From positions 62,001 through 126,000 of the forward strand of contig CACHCR010000002.1 in the NCBI GenBank assembly GCA_902578385.1: a stretch of DNA of 64,000 nucleotides, given 5' to 3'. The notes below the pieces were generated by a model, which worked only from the letters and a program-made list of their open reading frames with translations, searched no databases and was not told the DNA's origin. This document shows positions 1 through 8,990 of this stretch, in pieces. Origin of the DNA: an uncultured Fidelibacterota bacterium (GTDB taxonomy: Bacteria > Fidelibacterota > Marinisomatia > Marinisomatales > Marinisomataceae). Both the position numbers and the translations under genes were made by a program. Position 1 is the first letter of the stretch. Each line of letters begins with the position of its first letter.

Positions 1-255
1 ATTAAAATTTCTTTTTCAGGAAATATAACATTTAAGAATGCAACAAATACAGAAGTGGTAGAAGAAATTTCGCTTGATGATTTTATGCTGGAAACTGATT
101 GTCCATTTTTAGCACCTCACCCATATAGAGGAAGTAAAAATGAACCAAAGTATGTTTTAACAATAGCTGAAAAAATTGCTGAATTAAGAGGAGAAACGTT
201 AGAATTGATTGCATTGTCTACTTCAAAAAATGCTGAACAATTTTTTAATATATAA
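1..255 (+). CDS. TatD family hydrolase, C-terminal fragment
   Basis: The reading frame is open from the first base, so this is the last 84 codons of a gene that begins upstream; the GTG at 55 in the ORF track is internal. The text ISFSGNITFKNA followed by LETDCPFLAPHPYRG and NEPKYV is the typical end of TatD-family TIM-barrel metal-dependent nucleases; the Asp of LETD is a metal/catalytic residue in the family. TatD proteins act as 3'-5' deoxyribonucleases in DNA repair and turnover. The stop codon is directly followed by the rsmA start with no spacer, and tatD-rsmA neighbourhood is common in bacteria. Only the 5' truncation by the window edge is unusual. Confidence 0.9.
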   Translation: MKISFSGNITFKNATNTEVVEEISLDDFMLETDCPFLAPHPYRGSKNEPKYVLTIAEKIAELRGETLELIALSTSKNAEQFFNI

Positions 256-1017
256 ATGGTTTTTGCAAAAAAGAAATGGGGACAGAATTTTCTAGTTGAT
301 AATAATCTATTAGAAAAAATTATTAAAACTATTGATATTAAAAAGGATGATGAAATATTAGAAATAGGCCCAGGGCATGGAGCTCTTTCTGAAAAAATTA
401 TACAAAAAACTAAAGCATTAAAAATGGTTGAGATTGACCCTGAATTGATTCAAGTAATCTGTCAAAACCCCCTGCTTTCACCATTTGAAATTTTTAATCA
501 AGATATTCTTAAAACAAATCTTAAGGAATTAGGTTTAAATAGTCCAAAAGTCATTGGAAATATTCCATATAATATTACCTCTCCAATTATATTTTGGCTT
601 ATTGATCATTTGCCTTTTTGGAGTGAATCATATTTGATGGTTCAAAAAGAGGTTGCTCAAAGATTAATAGCAGATATCGGAACTAAAGATTATAGTCGAA
701 TAACAGTAATGACTGGCTTGTATTTTAATATTAAAATATGTTTTTATATTTCTCCCAATGTATTCAATCCAAAGCCAAAAGTTGAATCAGCGTTTATCTC
801 GATAAAAAAGAATGATAAATATGATTTAACTAAAATTGATTCAAAGAAATATAGTCAGGTAGTTCGTATGGCTTTTAATCAAAGAAGAAAAATGCTAAGA
901 AATTCTCTCTCTGCATTGGAAATTAATAGAGATGAGTGTGGCGTTGATTTTCAAAGAAGACCAGAACAGCTTACAATCGACGAGTTTTTAGACATTTCTA
1001 ATAATATTATATCCTAA
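256..1017 (+). CDS. rsmA: 16S rRNA adenine dimethyltransferase (RsmA/KsgA)
   Basis: Dimethylates two adjacent adenines in helix 45 near the 3' end of 16S rRNA, a late step of 30S assembly, using S-adenosylmethionine. The N-terminal KKKWGQNFL (residues 5-13), the SAM-binding loop EIGPGHG (36-42), the acidic EIDPE (59-63) and the catalytic NIPYN (102-106) are all present and in the expected order, and the 253-residue length is normal. The C-terminal RRKMLRNSL helix is also typical. The ATG directly abuts the tatD stop, so translation is probably coupled. Nothing odd is seen. Confidence 0.96.
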   Translation: MVFAKKKWGQNFLVDNNLLEKIIKTIDIKKDDEILEIGPGHGALSEKIIQKTKALKMVEIDPELIQVICQNPLLSPFEIFNQDILKTNLKELGLNSPKVIGNIPYNITSPIIFWLIDHLPFWSESYLMVQKEVAQRLIADIGTKDYSRITVMTGLYFNIKICFYISPNVFNPKPKVESAFISIKKNDKYDLTKIDSKKYSQVVRMAFNQRRKMLRNSLSALEINRDECGVDFQRRPEQLTIDEFLDISNNIIS

Positions 1018-1054
1018 TTGGCATTTTTGAATTTTATCACTAAGTTTCCGCACG

Positions 1055-1249
1055 ATGATTGAAGTAAACATAAAAGACAATGAATCTTTAGAGAGAGCAC
1101 TTAGACGTTTCAAAAAGAAATGGGAACGCTCTGGTGTACTTAAAGACGTTAAAAGAAAAGCTTTCTATGAAAAGCCTAGCGTCACAAAGAGAATTGCCAA
1201 AAAACAAACCATCAGAAGAGCAGTAAGACTAGCAAAGTTTAATAAGTAA
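1055..1249 (+). CDS. rpsU: 30S ribosomal protein bS21
   Basis: Small basic protein of the 30S subunit platform, close to the anti-Shine-Dalgarno end of 16S rRNA. The sequence IKDNESLERALRRFKKKWERSG and the basic C-terminus RIAKKQTIRRAVRLAK are typical bS21, and 64 residues is the normal length. It lies 37 bp after rsmA, whose product modifies the same end of 16S rRNA, so the pair makes functional sense. There is no clear Shine-Dalgarno before the ATG; the upstream bases are TTTCCGCACG. Weak or absent Shine-Dalgarno sequences in front of ribosomal genes are known in FCB bacteria. Confidence 0.96.
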   Translation: MIEVNIKDNESLERALRRFKKKWERSGVLKDVKRKAFYEKPSVTKRIAKKQTIRRAVRLAKFNK

Positions 1250-1300
1250 TTGTCTATAACTCCTCTTTCAATTCTAATAAAAAAGTTCTAATCTACAACT

Positions 1301-2614
1301 ATGTTAATTAGAAGTGCATCCGGTCTTAGAGGAATAGCAGAAGATCATTTTACCCCCGAATTAATCGATCAGTATATTTTAGCATTTATTACCACTCAAA
1401 ATATTAAATCATGTGTTATTGGAAGAGATGGTAGGCCCTCCGGAAAACAGATTGCTCAGTGGGTGATTGATTCGTTACATAAAAAAGGAATAAATGTTGA
1501 TAATTGTGGTCTTGCTACAACTCCTACAATGCAAATTATGACTGAAAATGAAAATTATGATGGTGGAATTGTAATTACAGCCAGTCATAATCCATCTGAG
1601 TACAACGGATTAAAGTTCCTTCAAACTGATGGGACATTTTTAAGTCCTGATCAATGTGAAGAATTATTTAAAGCAGTCGATCAAAATGTTTCAATAAATC
1701 CGCCTGATTCACTTGGAGTAGTTTCAGATTATTCAACAGCAAATGAGGAGCACATTGAAAAGGTTTTAGCTGCAAAGTGTATTGATGCTGATAACATCCG
1801 AAAAAAGAAGTTTAAAGTTGTCATTGATGCTGTAAATGGTGCTGGATCATTTATTTTACCAATTCTTTGTGAACATTTAGGGTGCGAAGTTGTAACAATG
1901 AATTGTAATGGAGATGGTAATTTTAATAGAGAAGCAGAGCCTTTGGCTGAAAATTTAAATGAATTAGAACAAAAAGTTTTAAGTGATAGAGCAGATATTG
2001 GATTTGCTACAGATCCTGATGGAGATAGACTATCGATAGTTTCAAATAAGGGAAAGGCAATTGGTGAAGAGTACACATTGGTTCTAGCAGTGAAAAATTT
2101 TATAAATAGTCAAGAAAGTATGGTTGTAACTAATTTATCAACCTCAATGATGCTTGATAACATTGCAGATAAAACTATAAGAACTAAAATTGGTGAAGCG
2201 CATGTTGTTAAAAAAATGAATGAATTAAACATTGCAATTGGTGGTGAAGGAAATGGAGGAGTGATTCTTAAAGAAGTTCACTTAGGAAGAGATTCATTAG
2301 TGGCAATTTCTATGATTCTAAATTTGTTATCTTCGTCAGGAAAATCAATTAGTGATGAAATTAGCAACATACCAAAATATTTAATGATAAAAGACAAGAT
2401 ACATATAGATAGTAAAATTGATTTTGATAGTCTTGAAAATATATTTGATTGTGACGAAATTAATAAGATTGATGGAATAAAATTTAGTTGGCCAAACAAA
2501 TGGATTCATATAAGACAATCTAACACTGAGCCAATTATAAGAATTTTTGCTGAAGCATCAACACAAGATGAAGTTGATGAGTTAATCAATACATTAAAAA
2601 ATTATTTAAAATGA
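1301..2614 (+). CDS. glmM: Phosphoglucosamine mutase / phosphomannomutase family enzyme
   Basis: Alpha-D-phosphohexomutase that moves phosphate between C1 and C6 of a hexose phosphate through a phosphoserine. The active-site TASHNP with Ser95, the metal-binding DPDGDR near residue 240, the sugar-binding GGEGNGG and the phosphate-binding RQSNTEPIIRI near the C-terminus are all visible. The 437-residue length and domain order fit the GlmM-like branch seen in Bacteroidota, which supplies glucosamine-1-phosphate for peptidoglycan and LPS, but phosphomannomutase activity cannot be excluded from sequence. It overlaps valS by 4 bp (ATGA), so the two are co-translated. Confidence 0.88.
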   Translation: MLIRSASGLRGIAEDHFTPELIDQYILAFITTQNIKSCVIGRDGRPSGKQIAQWVIDSLHKKGINVDNCGLATTPTMQIMTENENYDGGIVITASHNPSEYNGLKFLQTDGTFLSPDQCEELFKAVDQNVSINPPDSLGVVSDYSTANEEHIEKVLAAKCIDADNIRKKKFKVVIDAVNGAGSFILPILCEHLGCEVVTMNCNGDGNFNREAEPLAENLNELEQKVLSDRADIGFATDPDGDRLSIVSNKGKAIGEEYTLVLAVKNFINSQESMVVTNLSTSMMLDNIADKTIRTKIGEAHVVKKMNELNIAIGGEGNGGVILKEVHLGRDSLVAISMILNLLSSSGKSISDEISNIPKYLMIKDKIHIDSKIDFDSLENIFDCDEINKIDGIKFSWPNKWIHIRQSNTEPIIRIFAEASTQDEVDELINTLKNYLK

Positions 2615-5235
2615 AGCTATTAGATAAAAAACATAATCCTTCAGATATTGAGAATAAGTGGTATAAGCATTGGCTTGAAAAACAATACTTTTCAAGTCAA
2701 GAGTCTGATAATCATTATACAATTGTAATTCCACCACCTAATGTTACTGGAAAGCTTCATATGGGGCATGTTCTAAACAATACTATTCAAGATATTTTAA
2801 TTAGAAAAGCTAGAATGCAAGGCAAAAATGCATGTTGGATTCCTGGTACAGATCATGCGTCAATTGCTACTGAATCAAAAGTAACTAAGATGCTTGAAGA
2901 GAAGGGAATTAATAAAAAAGATTTAACCAGAGAAGAATTTTTAAAGCATGCGTGGGAATGGAAGGAAGAATATGGCGGTACTATCATTAATCAACTTCAA
3001 AAACTAGGATGTTCATGTGATTGGGATAAAACTAGTTTTACTATGGATGAAAATTATTCTAAAGCGGTCTTAGAGTCTTTTGTTCAATTATATAATAAAG
3101 GATTGATTTATAAAGGTAGTAAGCTAGTAAACTGGTGTCCAAAATCACAGACCGCTTTAAGCGATGAAGAAGTTATGTTCAAAGAGGTGAATGGAAATCT
3201 TTGGTACATTAAGTATGCTATTAATGAATCTGACGCATTTATAGAAATCGCAACAACTAGACCGGAAACAATGTTAGGTGATACAGCAATAGCAGTGAAT
3301 CCTAGTGATAAAAGATATAAAGATTTGATTGGTAAGACAGCATTATTGCCTTTAGTTGGTAGAAGTATTCCTATTATAGCAGATAATATGGTAGATCCTG
3401 AATTTGGAACAGGCTGTGTTAAAATTACACCTGCACATGATTTGAATGATTATGAGGTAGGAATGAAGCATAATCTTGAAATAATTAATATTATGAATGC
3501 TGATAGTTCTATTAGCGATAAAGCACCAGAAAAGTATAGAGGAATGTCCAGAGAAAAGGCTAGAAAGCAAATAGTCTCCGATTTAAAAGATGCAAATCAT
3601 TTAATTAAAGAAGAGGATTATTTTCATAAGGTTGGATATTCAGAAAGAGGAAATGTACCAATTGAATATTATTTATCAGAACAATGGTTTTTAAAAATGG
3701 AAGACTTAGCTAAGCCAGCTAGTAAAGCGGTTAAAAATAATGAAATTAATTTTTATCCAAATCATTGGGTTAAAACTTACAATCATTGGATGGATAACAT
3801 TCAAGATTGGTGCATAAGTAGACAACTTTATTGGGGTCATCAAATTCCTGTTTGGTACAAAAAAGATACTGATAGATCTAATCCGGATAATTGGTTTGTT
3901 TCGATTGTGCCGCCCAAAGATATAGAAAATTGGGAGCAAGATAATGATGTTTTAGATACATGGTTTAGTTCATGGTTATGGCCTTTTGCGGTTCATGGAT
4001 GGCCTGATGTAAAATCCACAAAATATTTTCCAACTAATACACTTGTTACTGGTCCAGATATCATTTTCTTTTGGGTAGCTAGAATGATTATGTCAGGATA
4101 TGAGTTTATGGGAGATTTACCATTTACTGATGTTTATTTTACAAGTATTTTAAGAGATAATAAGGGTAGAAAATTAAGTAAGTCATTGGGGAATTCACCT
4201 GACCCAATCACTCTTTTTGAAAAATATGGTACGGATGCTACCAGGTTTTCTATTATGCTCATGTCTCCTCAAGGCTCTGATGTTTATTTTTCTGAATCTG
4301 GAATTGAGGTAGGAAGAAATTTTATGACAAAGATTTGGAATGCCAGCAGATTCATTATCTTAAATCATGATGAATCATTTTCGAATGAAATTAATTTTGA
4401 ACAATTAGACAATTTTGATCAATGGATACTTGATTCGTTAGATGAAACTATTATTGAAGTAAATAAATCTTTTGATAAATATCAGTTTAATGAAGCAATA
4501 AAGAAAATTTATGATTTTACTTGGAATGAATTTTGTAATTGGTATCTTGAAATTGTAAAACACAGATTCCAAAATGGTGATTACATTACCAAAAGCAATT
4601 CCTTTAATATTTCTAAGTATGTTATAAAAAAAGTTTTACTACTATTGCACCCAATAGCACCATTTATATCAGAAGAAATTTGGAATCATCTAAAAGATAA
4701 AGATGAAGATGATATTATTATATCTAAATGGCCTACATTAGTAGATAATGACTTCTCTTATGACAAAAATCAAGTAGCAGATTTAAAAGAAATAGTTACT
4801 TCTATAAGAACTATAAGATCTGAATTAAATGTTCCACCATCTAAAAAAATTATCGTATTTGCTTATGCTAAAAATCAATCTGTAGAAAATGAAATAAAGC
4901 CTTTAATAGATTTAATTAAATCATTATCAAATACAGAAAATTTCGATTTAGGATTAAAAAAGATAAAGACAGATAATGCAGCAGTTGCAGTTTGCAAATC
5001 AGTTGAATTATATATTCCATTGGGAGATTTAGTTAATAAGGACCAAGAACTATCTAAGCTAAATAAAAGGCTAGAAGAGTTAAATAAACTTATTCTTTTA
5101 ATTGAACAAAAATTATCAAATAAAGAATTTGTCAGCAAAGCACCTGAAGATGTTATTAATGGTGAAAAAAACAAACTAAACGATTTTATTATTGAAAGAA
5201 CAAAAATTCTTTCTAATATTGAGGTATTAAAATGA
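2611..5235 (+). CDS. valS: Valyl-tRNA synthetase
   Basis: Class I aminoacyl-tRNA synthetase charging tRNA-Val. The HIGH-type motif KLHMGH sits in PPPNVTGKLHMGH (about residues 41-53), the editing (CP1) domain contains TTRPETMLGDTA, and the KMSKS-type motif is KLSKS (about residue 520). The WCISRQLYWGHQIPVW block is typical of ValRS/IleRS, and the C-terminal 70 residues form the charged coiled coil that binds the tRNA corner. 874 residues is the normal size. The start overlaps glmM and the stop overlaps the next gene, each by ATGA, making a tightly coupled operon. Confidence 0.97.
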   Translation: MKLLDKKHNPSDIENKWYKHWLEKQYFSSQESDNHYTIVIPPPNVTGKLHMGHVLNNTIQDILIRKARMQGKNACWIPGTDHASIATESKVTKMLEEKGINKKDLTREEFLKHAWEWKEEYGGTIINQLQKLGCSCDWDKTSFTMDENYSKAVLESFVQLYNKGLIYKGSKLVNWCPKSQTALSDEEVMFKEVNGNLWYIKYAINESDAFIEIATTRPETMLGDTAIAVNPSDKRYKDLIGKTALLPLVGRSIPIIADNMVDPEFGTGCVKITPAHDLNDYEVGMKHNLEIINIMNADSSISDKAPEKYRGMSREKARKQIVSDLKDANHLIKEEDYFHKVGYSERGNVPIEYYLSEQWFLKMEDLAKPASKAVKNNEINFYPNHWVKTYNHWMDNIQDWCISRQLYWGHQIPVWYKKDTDRSNPDNWFVSIVPPKDIENWEQDNDVLDTWFSSWLWPFAVHGWPDVKSTKYFPTNTLVTGPDIIFFWVARMIMSGYEFMGDLPFTDVYFTSILRDNKGRKLSKSLGNSPDPITLFEKYGTDATRFSIMLMSPQGSDVYFSESGIEVGRNFMTKIWNASRFIILNHDESFSNEINFEQLDNFDQWILDSLDETIIEVNKSFDKYQFNEAIKKIYDFTWNEFCNWYLEIVKHRFQNGDYITKSNSFNISKYVIKKVLLLLHPIAPFISEEIWNHLKDKDEDDIIISKWPTLVDNDFSYDKNQVADLKEIVTSIRTIRSELNVPPSKKIIVFAYAKNQSVENEIKPLIDLIKSLSNTENFDLGLKKIKTDNAAVAVCKSVELYIPLGDLVNKDQELSKLNKRLEELNKLILLIEQKLSNKEFVSKAPEDVINGEKNKLNDFIIERTKILSNIEVLK

Positions 5236-6560
5236 AAAACATAATTTTATTCTTTTTATCGCTTAATTTGGTATTTGCCCAACAAGAATCTTCAACTAGA
5301 TCTCTGACAATTTATAAAGATAGTTTTGCAGTTATTAATGAGCCAATTGTATGGAGTTTAAAATCTGGTAAAAATATTACTTCATTTACCAATGTTTCAA
5401 AGAATATACTTTTTGATTCTCCTGTGTTGAGTTTACAGGGCGTAGATATTCTATCTCAGACTCTTAATAAGAATTTTACTTCATCAGATAATTTTTTGAA
5501 GAAGAGTATTGGTTCAGTTATTGAAATTGTTCCAATCAATGGTAGTCGAACTGAAGGTTTATTGATGGATATTAATGGTTCTAGTATATCTATTAAAACT
5601 GGTAAAGGCTTAGTTGTTTTTCAAAGAAGTCAACTTTTATCATTCACGTTAAGATCTGGTAATGTACAAGACAAATTTACTCCAGAACTTATTTGGGAAC
5701 TAAATTCTGAAGAAGAAAAATCAATTAATGCAGAATTATCCTATATATCATCAGGTTTTTCATGGAAACCAATTTATACTTTAACTATTAATGGGGATGA
5801 TTCTTCTGCCACTTTATCTATCAATGCTGAGATTACAAATAATTCAAATGTTAGTCTTTTTGCTACAAAATTGAGCGTAGTTGAAGGAAATGTTCCTTTA
5901 AATTCTTCCTCAGTAAATCCTTCTTATCAGATGATTGAATCCAGAAGTTCAATGGAAAATAGAAATCTTTTAGGAGATTTCTATATTTTTGATATTGCAT
6001 CTGAATTAAATCTTGATTCTATGCAAACAGTTCAACTGCCTATGATGGAAAAAAGAAAAATTATTTATGATAAAAAGTATGTATTCCAAAATTCTGAAAG
6101 AGACCAGGGAGATGAACCATTAAGTGTTGAAGTTTCTTTCGAAAATTCAGCTTCTAACAACCTTGAATTGCCATTACCATCTGGTGTTTTATATTTGTAT
6201 GAGAAAGATGATAATAGTTCAATGAGATTTATAGGTAGGAATTCACTTACGCAGATATATAAGGGCGGCATTGCTATTTTAGATGGAGGGAAAGCCTTTG
6301 ATATTATTGGCAAGCGCAGAATTCTAAACTTTGACAGACAATCAAATAGTGAAGAATCTACAATTTCACTTCAAATTTTAAATACCAGTGATAAGTCTAT
6401 AAAGGTAAAATCCGTAGAGAAGATTTTTGGTGACTGGGTCATTAAAGAATCTTCATCAATGTATATAAAAGAAGACGCTTCCACAATTTACTTTCCTTTA
6501 GAAATTGAACCTGGACAATCTGAGTTAATTACCTATACATATAAAAAAGAATGGAAGTAA
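5232..6560 (+). CDS. DUF4139-like exported protein
   Basis: 442 residues beginning with a clear signal peptide (MKNIILFFLSLNLVFAQ), so exported to the periplasm or beyond. The middle and C-terminal halves resemble DUF4139/DUF4140-type proteins: SYISSGFSWKPIYTLTIN, followed by beta-rich segments ending in LEIEPGQSELITYTYKKEW. These proteins are predicted beta-sandwich envelope proteins of unknown role. An early cysteine-free mature N-terminus argues against lipid anchoring. It overlaps valS by 4 bp but is likely only co-transcribed, not functionally linked. Family assignment is by recall of the fold signature, so moderate confidence. Confidence 0.7.
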   Translation: MKNIILFFLSLNLVFAQQESSTRSLTIYKDSFAVINEPIVWSLKSGKNITSFTNVSKNILFDSPVLSLQGVDILSQTLNKNFTSSDNFLKKSIGSVIEIVPINGSRTEGLLMDINGSSISIKTGKGLVVFQRSQLLSFTLRSGNVQDKFTPELIWELNSEEEKSINAELSYISSGFSWKPIYTLTINGDDSSATLSINAEITNNSNVSLFATKLSVVEGNVPLNSSSVNPSYQMIESRSSMENRNLLGDFYIFDIASELNLDSMQTVQLPMMEKRKIIYDKKYVFQNSERDQGDEPLSVEVSFENSASNNLELPLPSGVLYLYEKDDNSSMRFIGRNSLTQIYKGGIAILDGGKAFDIIGKRRILNFDRQSNSEESTISLQILNTSDKSIKVKSVEKIFGDWVIKESSSMYIKEDASTIYFPLEIEPGQSELITYTYKKEWK

Positions 6561-6566
6561 TGTCTT

Positions 6567-8666
6567 TTGAGCAAAGTTTTACAAGATTCTAATTCTTTAG
6601 ATACACCAATACAATTTATCAAGGGCGTTGGTCCAAAAAGAGCTAAAGTTTTAGAATCATTAAATATTTTTACAATTAAAGACCTTTTGTATTATTTCCC
6701 TAGAAAATATTTAGACAGAACTTCTCTTTCAACAATCGGATCCATAAATGAAGGAGATGAAGTGAATCTGGTTGGAAGAGTCAAATCTGTAAATCTAAAA
6801 AAAATGAAAAAAGGTAATTTTGTAACAGCAAATGTTGCAGATCATACTGGCTCTATTATGTTGATGTGGTTTAATGCAGCTGATTACATTCATCAATCAT
6901 TAAAAGTTGGAGATTTATTAGCAATGCATGGAAAAGTTGCAACTTATCAAGGAAGCCCACAAATAGTGCACCCAGAGTATGATAAATTAAATGCAAATGA
7001 GATTTCTTTAACTACTGGGTTTATCATTCCAGTTTATCCATTAACTGAAGATTTAAAAAAATCAGGACTTGATAACAGAAATTTAAGAAAAATAATTTAT
7101 TTAGCTTTACAATCAGTTGAAGATATTGAAGATCATTTTGATAAAGATTTAAGAGATAATTTTGAAATAGAAGATTTAAATATTTCATTAAGAAATATTC
7201 ATTATCCAAAAAATTTTGAATCATTAGATAAATCAATTCATAGATTAAAATATGATGAACACTTTTTCTTGCAATTATTACTTGCTTTAAGAAAGCAAAA
7301 AATTAAAGAAAATAAGTATGACTCAATAAAATTCAAGACTATTAGTTATAATAAAATACTAAAAAATTTAGATTTCGAATTAACTGGAAGTCAGCAACTT
7401 TCATTGCGAGAAATCGTTGATGATTTTTTGTCAGAAAATCCTATGAATCGAATGATACAAGGCGATGTTGGATGTGGGAAAACAATTGTCTCAATTCTTG
7501 CATCAGCAATTGTTGTTGATAATAATTATCAAGTTGCAATAATGGCTCCTACAGATCTTCTTTCAAAGCAATTATATAAAAATTTTAAATCTTACTTTGA
7601 TTCTATTGGAATTGAATGTTCTTTATTAGTTGGAAGCTTAAAATCAAAAGAAAAAAATAATGTTTTAGAGGAAATTAAATCTGGAAATTCCAATATAATT
7701 ATTGGAACGCATGCACTTTTTCAGAATGATGTTAAGTTTAAAAATTTAGGTTTTGTTGTTATAGATGAACAACATAGATTTGGTGTCAATCAAAGGCAAA
7801 AATTGTTGGCGAAATCTACAAACCCAAATCTTATGGCCATGACAGCAACTCCTATTCCAAGAACATTAGCAATAACATATAATGGCGATATGGATTTATC
7901 AATTATTGATGAATTACCGAAAAATAGGCCTGAAATTCATACATCATATATTGATAAAGATAATTTATCAACTGCATTTAATTTTATTAGAGAAAAAGTT
8001 GAAGATGGTGGACAGACAATAATAGTTTACCCTTTAATCAATGAGAGTGAAAAACAAGATCTATCAGCTGCTGTTGAATCTTATGAATATTTAAGGGATA
8101 ATATTTTTCCTGATATTAAAGTTGGTTTAATGCATGGAAAATTAGACGATGAAAATAAGAATAATGAGATGCAAAGTTTTATGAAAGGTGATATAGATAT
8201 TTTAGTTTCAACTACAGTTGTAGAGGTTGGAATTGATAATCCTAATGTAAATGTAATGCTTATAAATAATTCTGAGAGATTTGGTTTGAGTCAACTCCAC
8301 CAGCTTCGCGGAAGAGTAGGAAGAGGAACATTAGAAAGTTATTGTCTTTTATGTAGTGATAGTGAATCACCTACTACAAAAGAGAGATTAAGTATTATTG
8401 TAAACTCAAGAAATGGATTTGAAATTGCAGATGAGGATTTAAAATTAAGAGGTCCTGGGGAGTTTTTTGGAGAAAAACAAAGTGGATTTGTCAAATTTAA
8501 AATTGCAGATTTAATTACGGATGGTCCAATTATAAGAAATGCTCGAATGAATGCTTTTGAAATTATAAAGAATGATGCAAATTTGACCCAAAATAATCAT
8601 TTAATGATTAAACAAAAATTTGATGATGAATATTTACAACTTTTTTTAAAAACAACAGTAAACTGA
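6567..8666 (+). CDS. recG: ATP-dependent DNA helicase RecG
   Basis: Branch-migrating helicase that remodels stalled replication forks and Holliday junctions. An N-terminal wedge/OB domain contains FIKGVGPKRAKVLESL and LLYYFPRKYLDR; the helicase core has Walker A GDVGCGKT (about residue 300), DEQHRFG (about 400), TATPIPRTLA and the C-terminal QLRGRVGRG. 699 residues is normal. The start is a TTG: the ATG at 6560 is in another frame that closes quickly, and the frame here begins MSKVLQDSN. Only 6 bp separate it from the upstream gene. Confidence 0.96.
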   Translation: MSKVLQDSNSLDTPIQFIKGVGPKRAKVLESLNIFTIKDLLYYFPRKYLDRTSLSTIGSINEGDEVNLVGRVKSVNLKKMKKGNFVTANVADHTGSIMLMWFNAADYIHQSLKVGDLLAMHGKVATYQGSPQIVHPEYDKLNANEISLTTGFIIPVYPLTEDLKKSGLDNRNLRKIIYLALQSVEDIEDHFDKDLRDNFEIEDLNISLRNIHYPKNFESLDKSIHRLKYDEHFFLQLLLALRKQKIKENKYDSIKFKTISYNKILKNLDFELTGSQQLSLREIVDDFLSENPMNRMIQGDVGCGKTIVSILASAIVVDNNYQVAIMAPTDLLSKQLYKNFKSYFDSIGIECSLLVGSLKSKEKNNVLEEIKSGNSNIIIGTHALFQNDVKFKNLGFVVIDEQHRFGVNQRQKLLAKSTNPNLMAMTATPIPRTLAITYNGDMDLSIIDELPKNRPEIHTSYIDKDNLSTAFNFIREKVEDGGQTIIVYPLINESEKQDLSAAVESYEYLRDNIFPDIKVGLMHGKLDDENKNNEMQSFMKGDIDILVSTTVVEVGIDNPNVNVMLINNSERFGLSQLHQLRGRVGRGTLESYCLLCSDSESPTTKERLSIIVNSRNGFEIADEDLKLRGPGEFFGEKQSGFVKFKIADLITDGPIIRNARMNAFEIIKNDANLTQNNHLMIKQKFDDEYLQLFLKTTVN

Positions 8667-8673
8667 GGATATA

Positions 8674-8988
8674 ATGAAAGAAAAACCAACAGAAAAACAA
8701 CTATTTGACGCGTTAATTTCTCAAACAGCATACGGAATTTGGGTTTCATTAGGGAAGCTACAAAATCCTGTAAGCGGAGAAACTTCCGTTGATCTTGATC
8801 AAGCTTCAATTCAGATAGATATGCTAGATATGATTAATAATAAAATGCATGCAAGCCTTACGGAAGAAGAAAGAGAATATATTGATAAAGTTTTAGCAGA
8901 ATCAAAAATGAACTTTCTTGAAGTTGAAAAAAGCAAAGCTGGGAAAGAAGATTCTAGTGAAGATACTAAAGAAGAAACTGAAGCATAG
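8674..8988 (+). CDS. DUF1844 family protein
   Basis: 104-residue cytoplasmic protein. The core segment AYGIWVSLGKLQNPVSG and the later QIDMLDMINNKMHASLTEEE match DUF1844, a short helical family of unknown function found across FCB bacteria, deltaproteobacteria and relatives; the C-terminal 25 residues are an acidic, probably disordered tail (KEDSSEDTKEETEA). The start is well marked by TGAGGATATA upstream of the ATG. It sits 7 bp after recG and 2 bp before the next gene, so it is part of this operon. Its function is not known. Confidence 0.85.
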   Translation: MKEKPTEKQLFDALISQTAYGIWVSLGKLQNPVSGETSVDLDQASIQIDMLDMINNKMHASLTEEEREYIDKVLAESKMNFLEVEKSKAGKEDSSEDTKEETEA

Positions 8989-8990
8989 CA

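Noticed and set aside
1018-1054. Sigma-54 promoter before rpsU (TTGGCATTTTTGA)
   Set aside because: Only the GG half fits; there is no GC at the -12 position.
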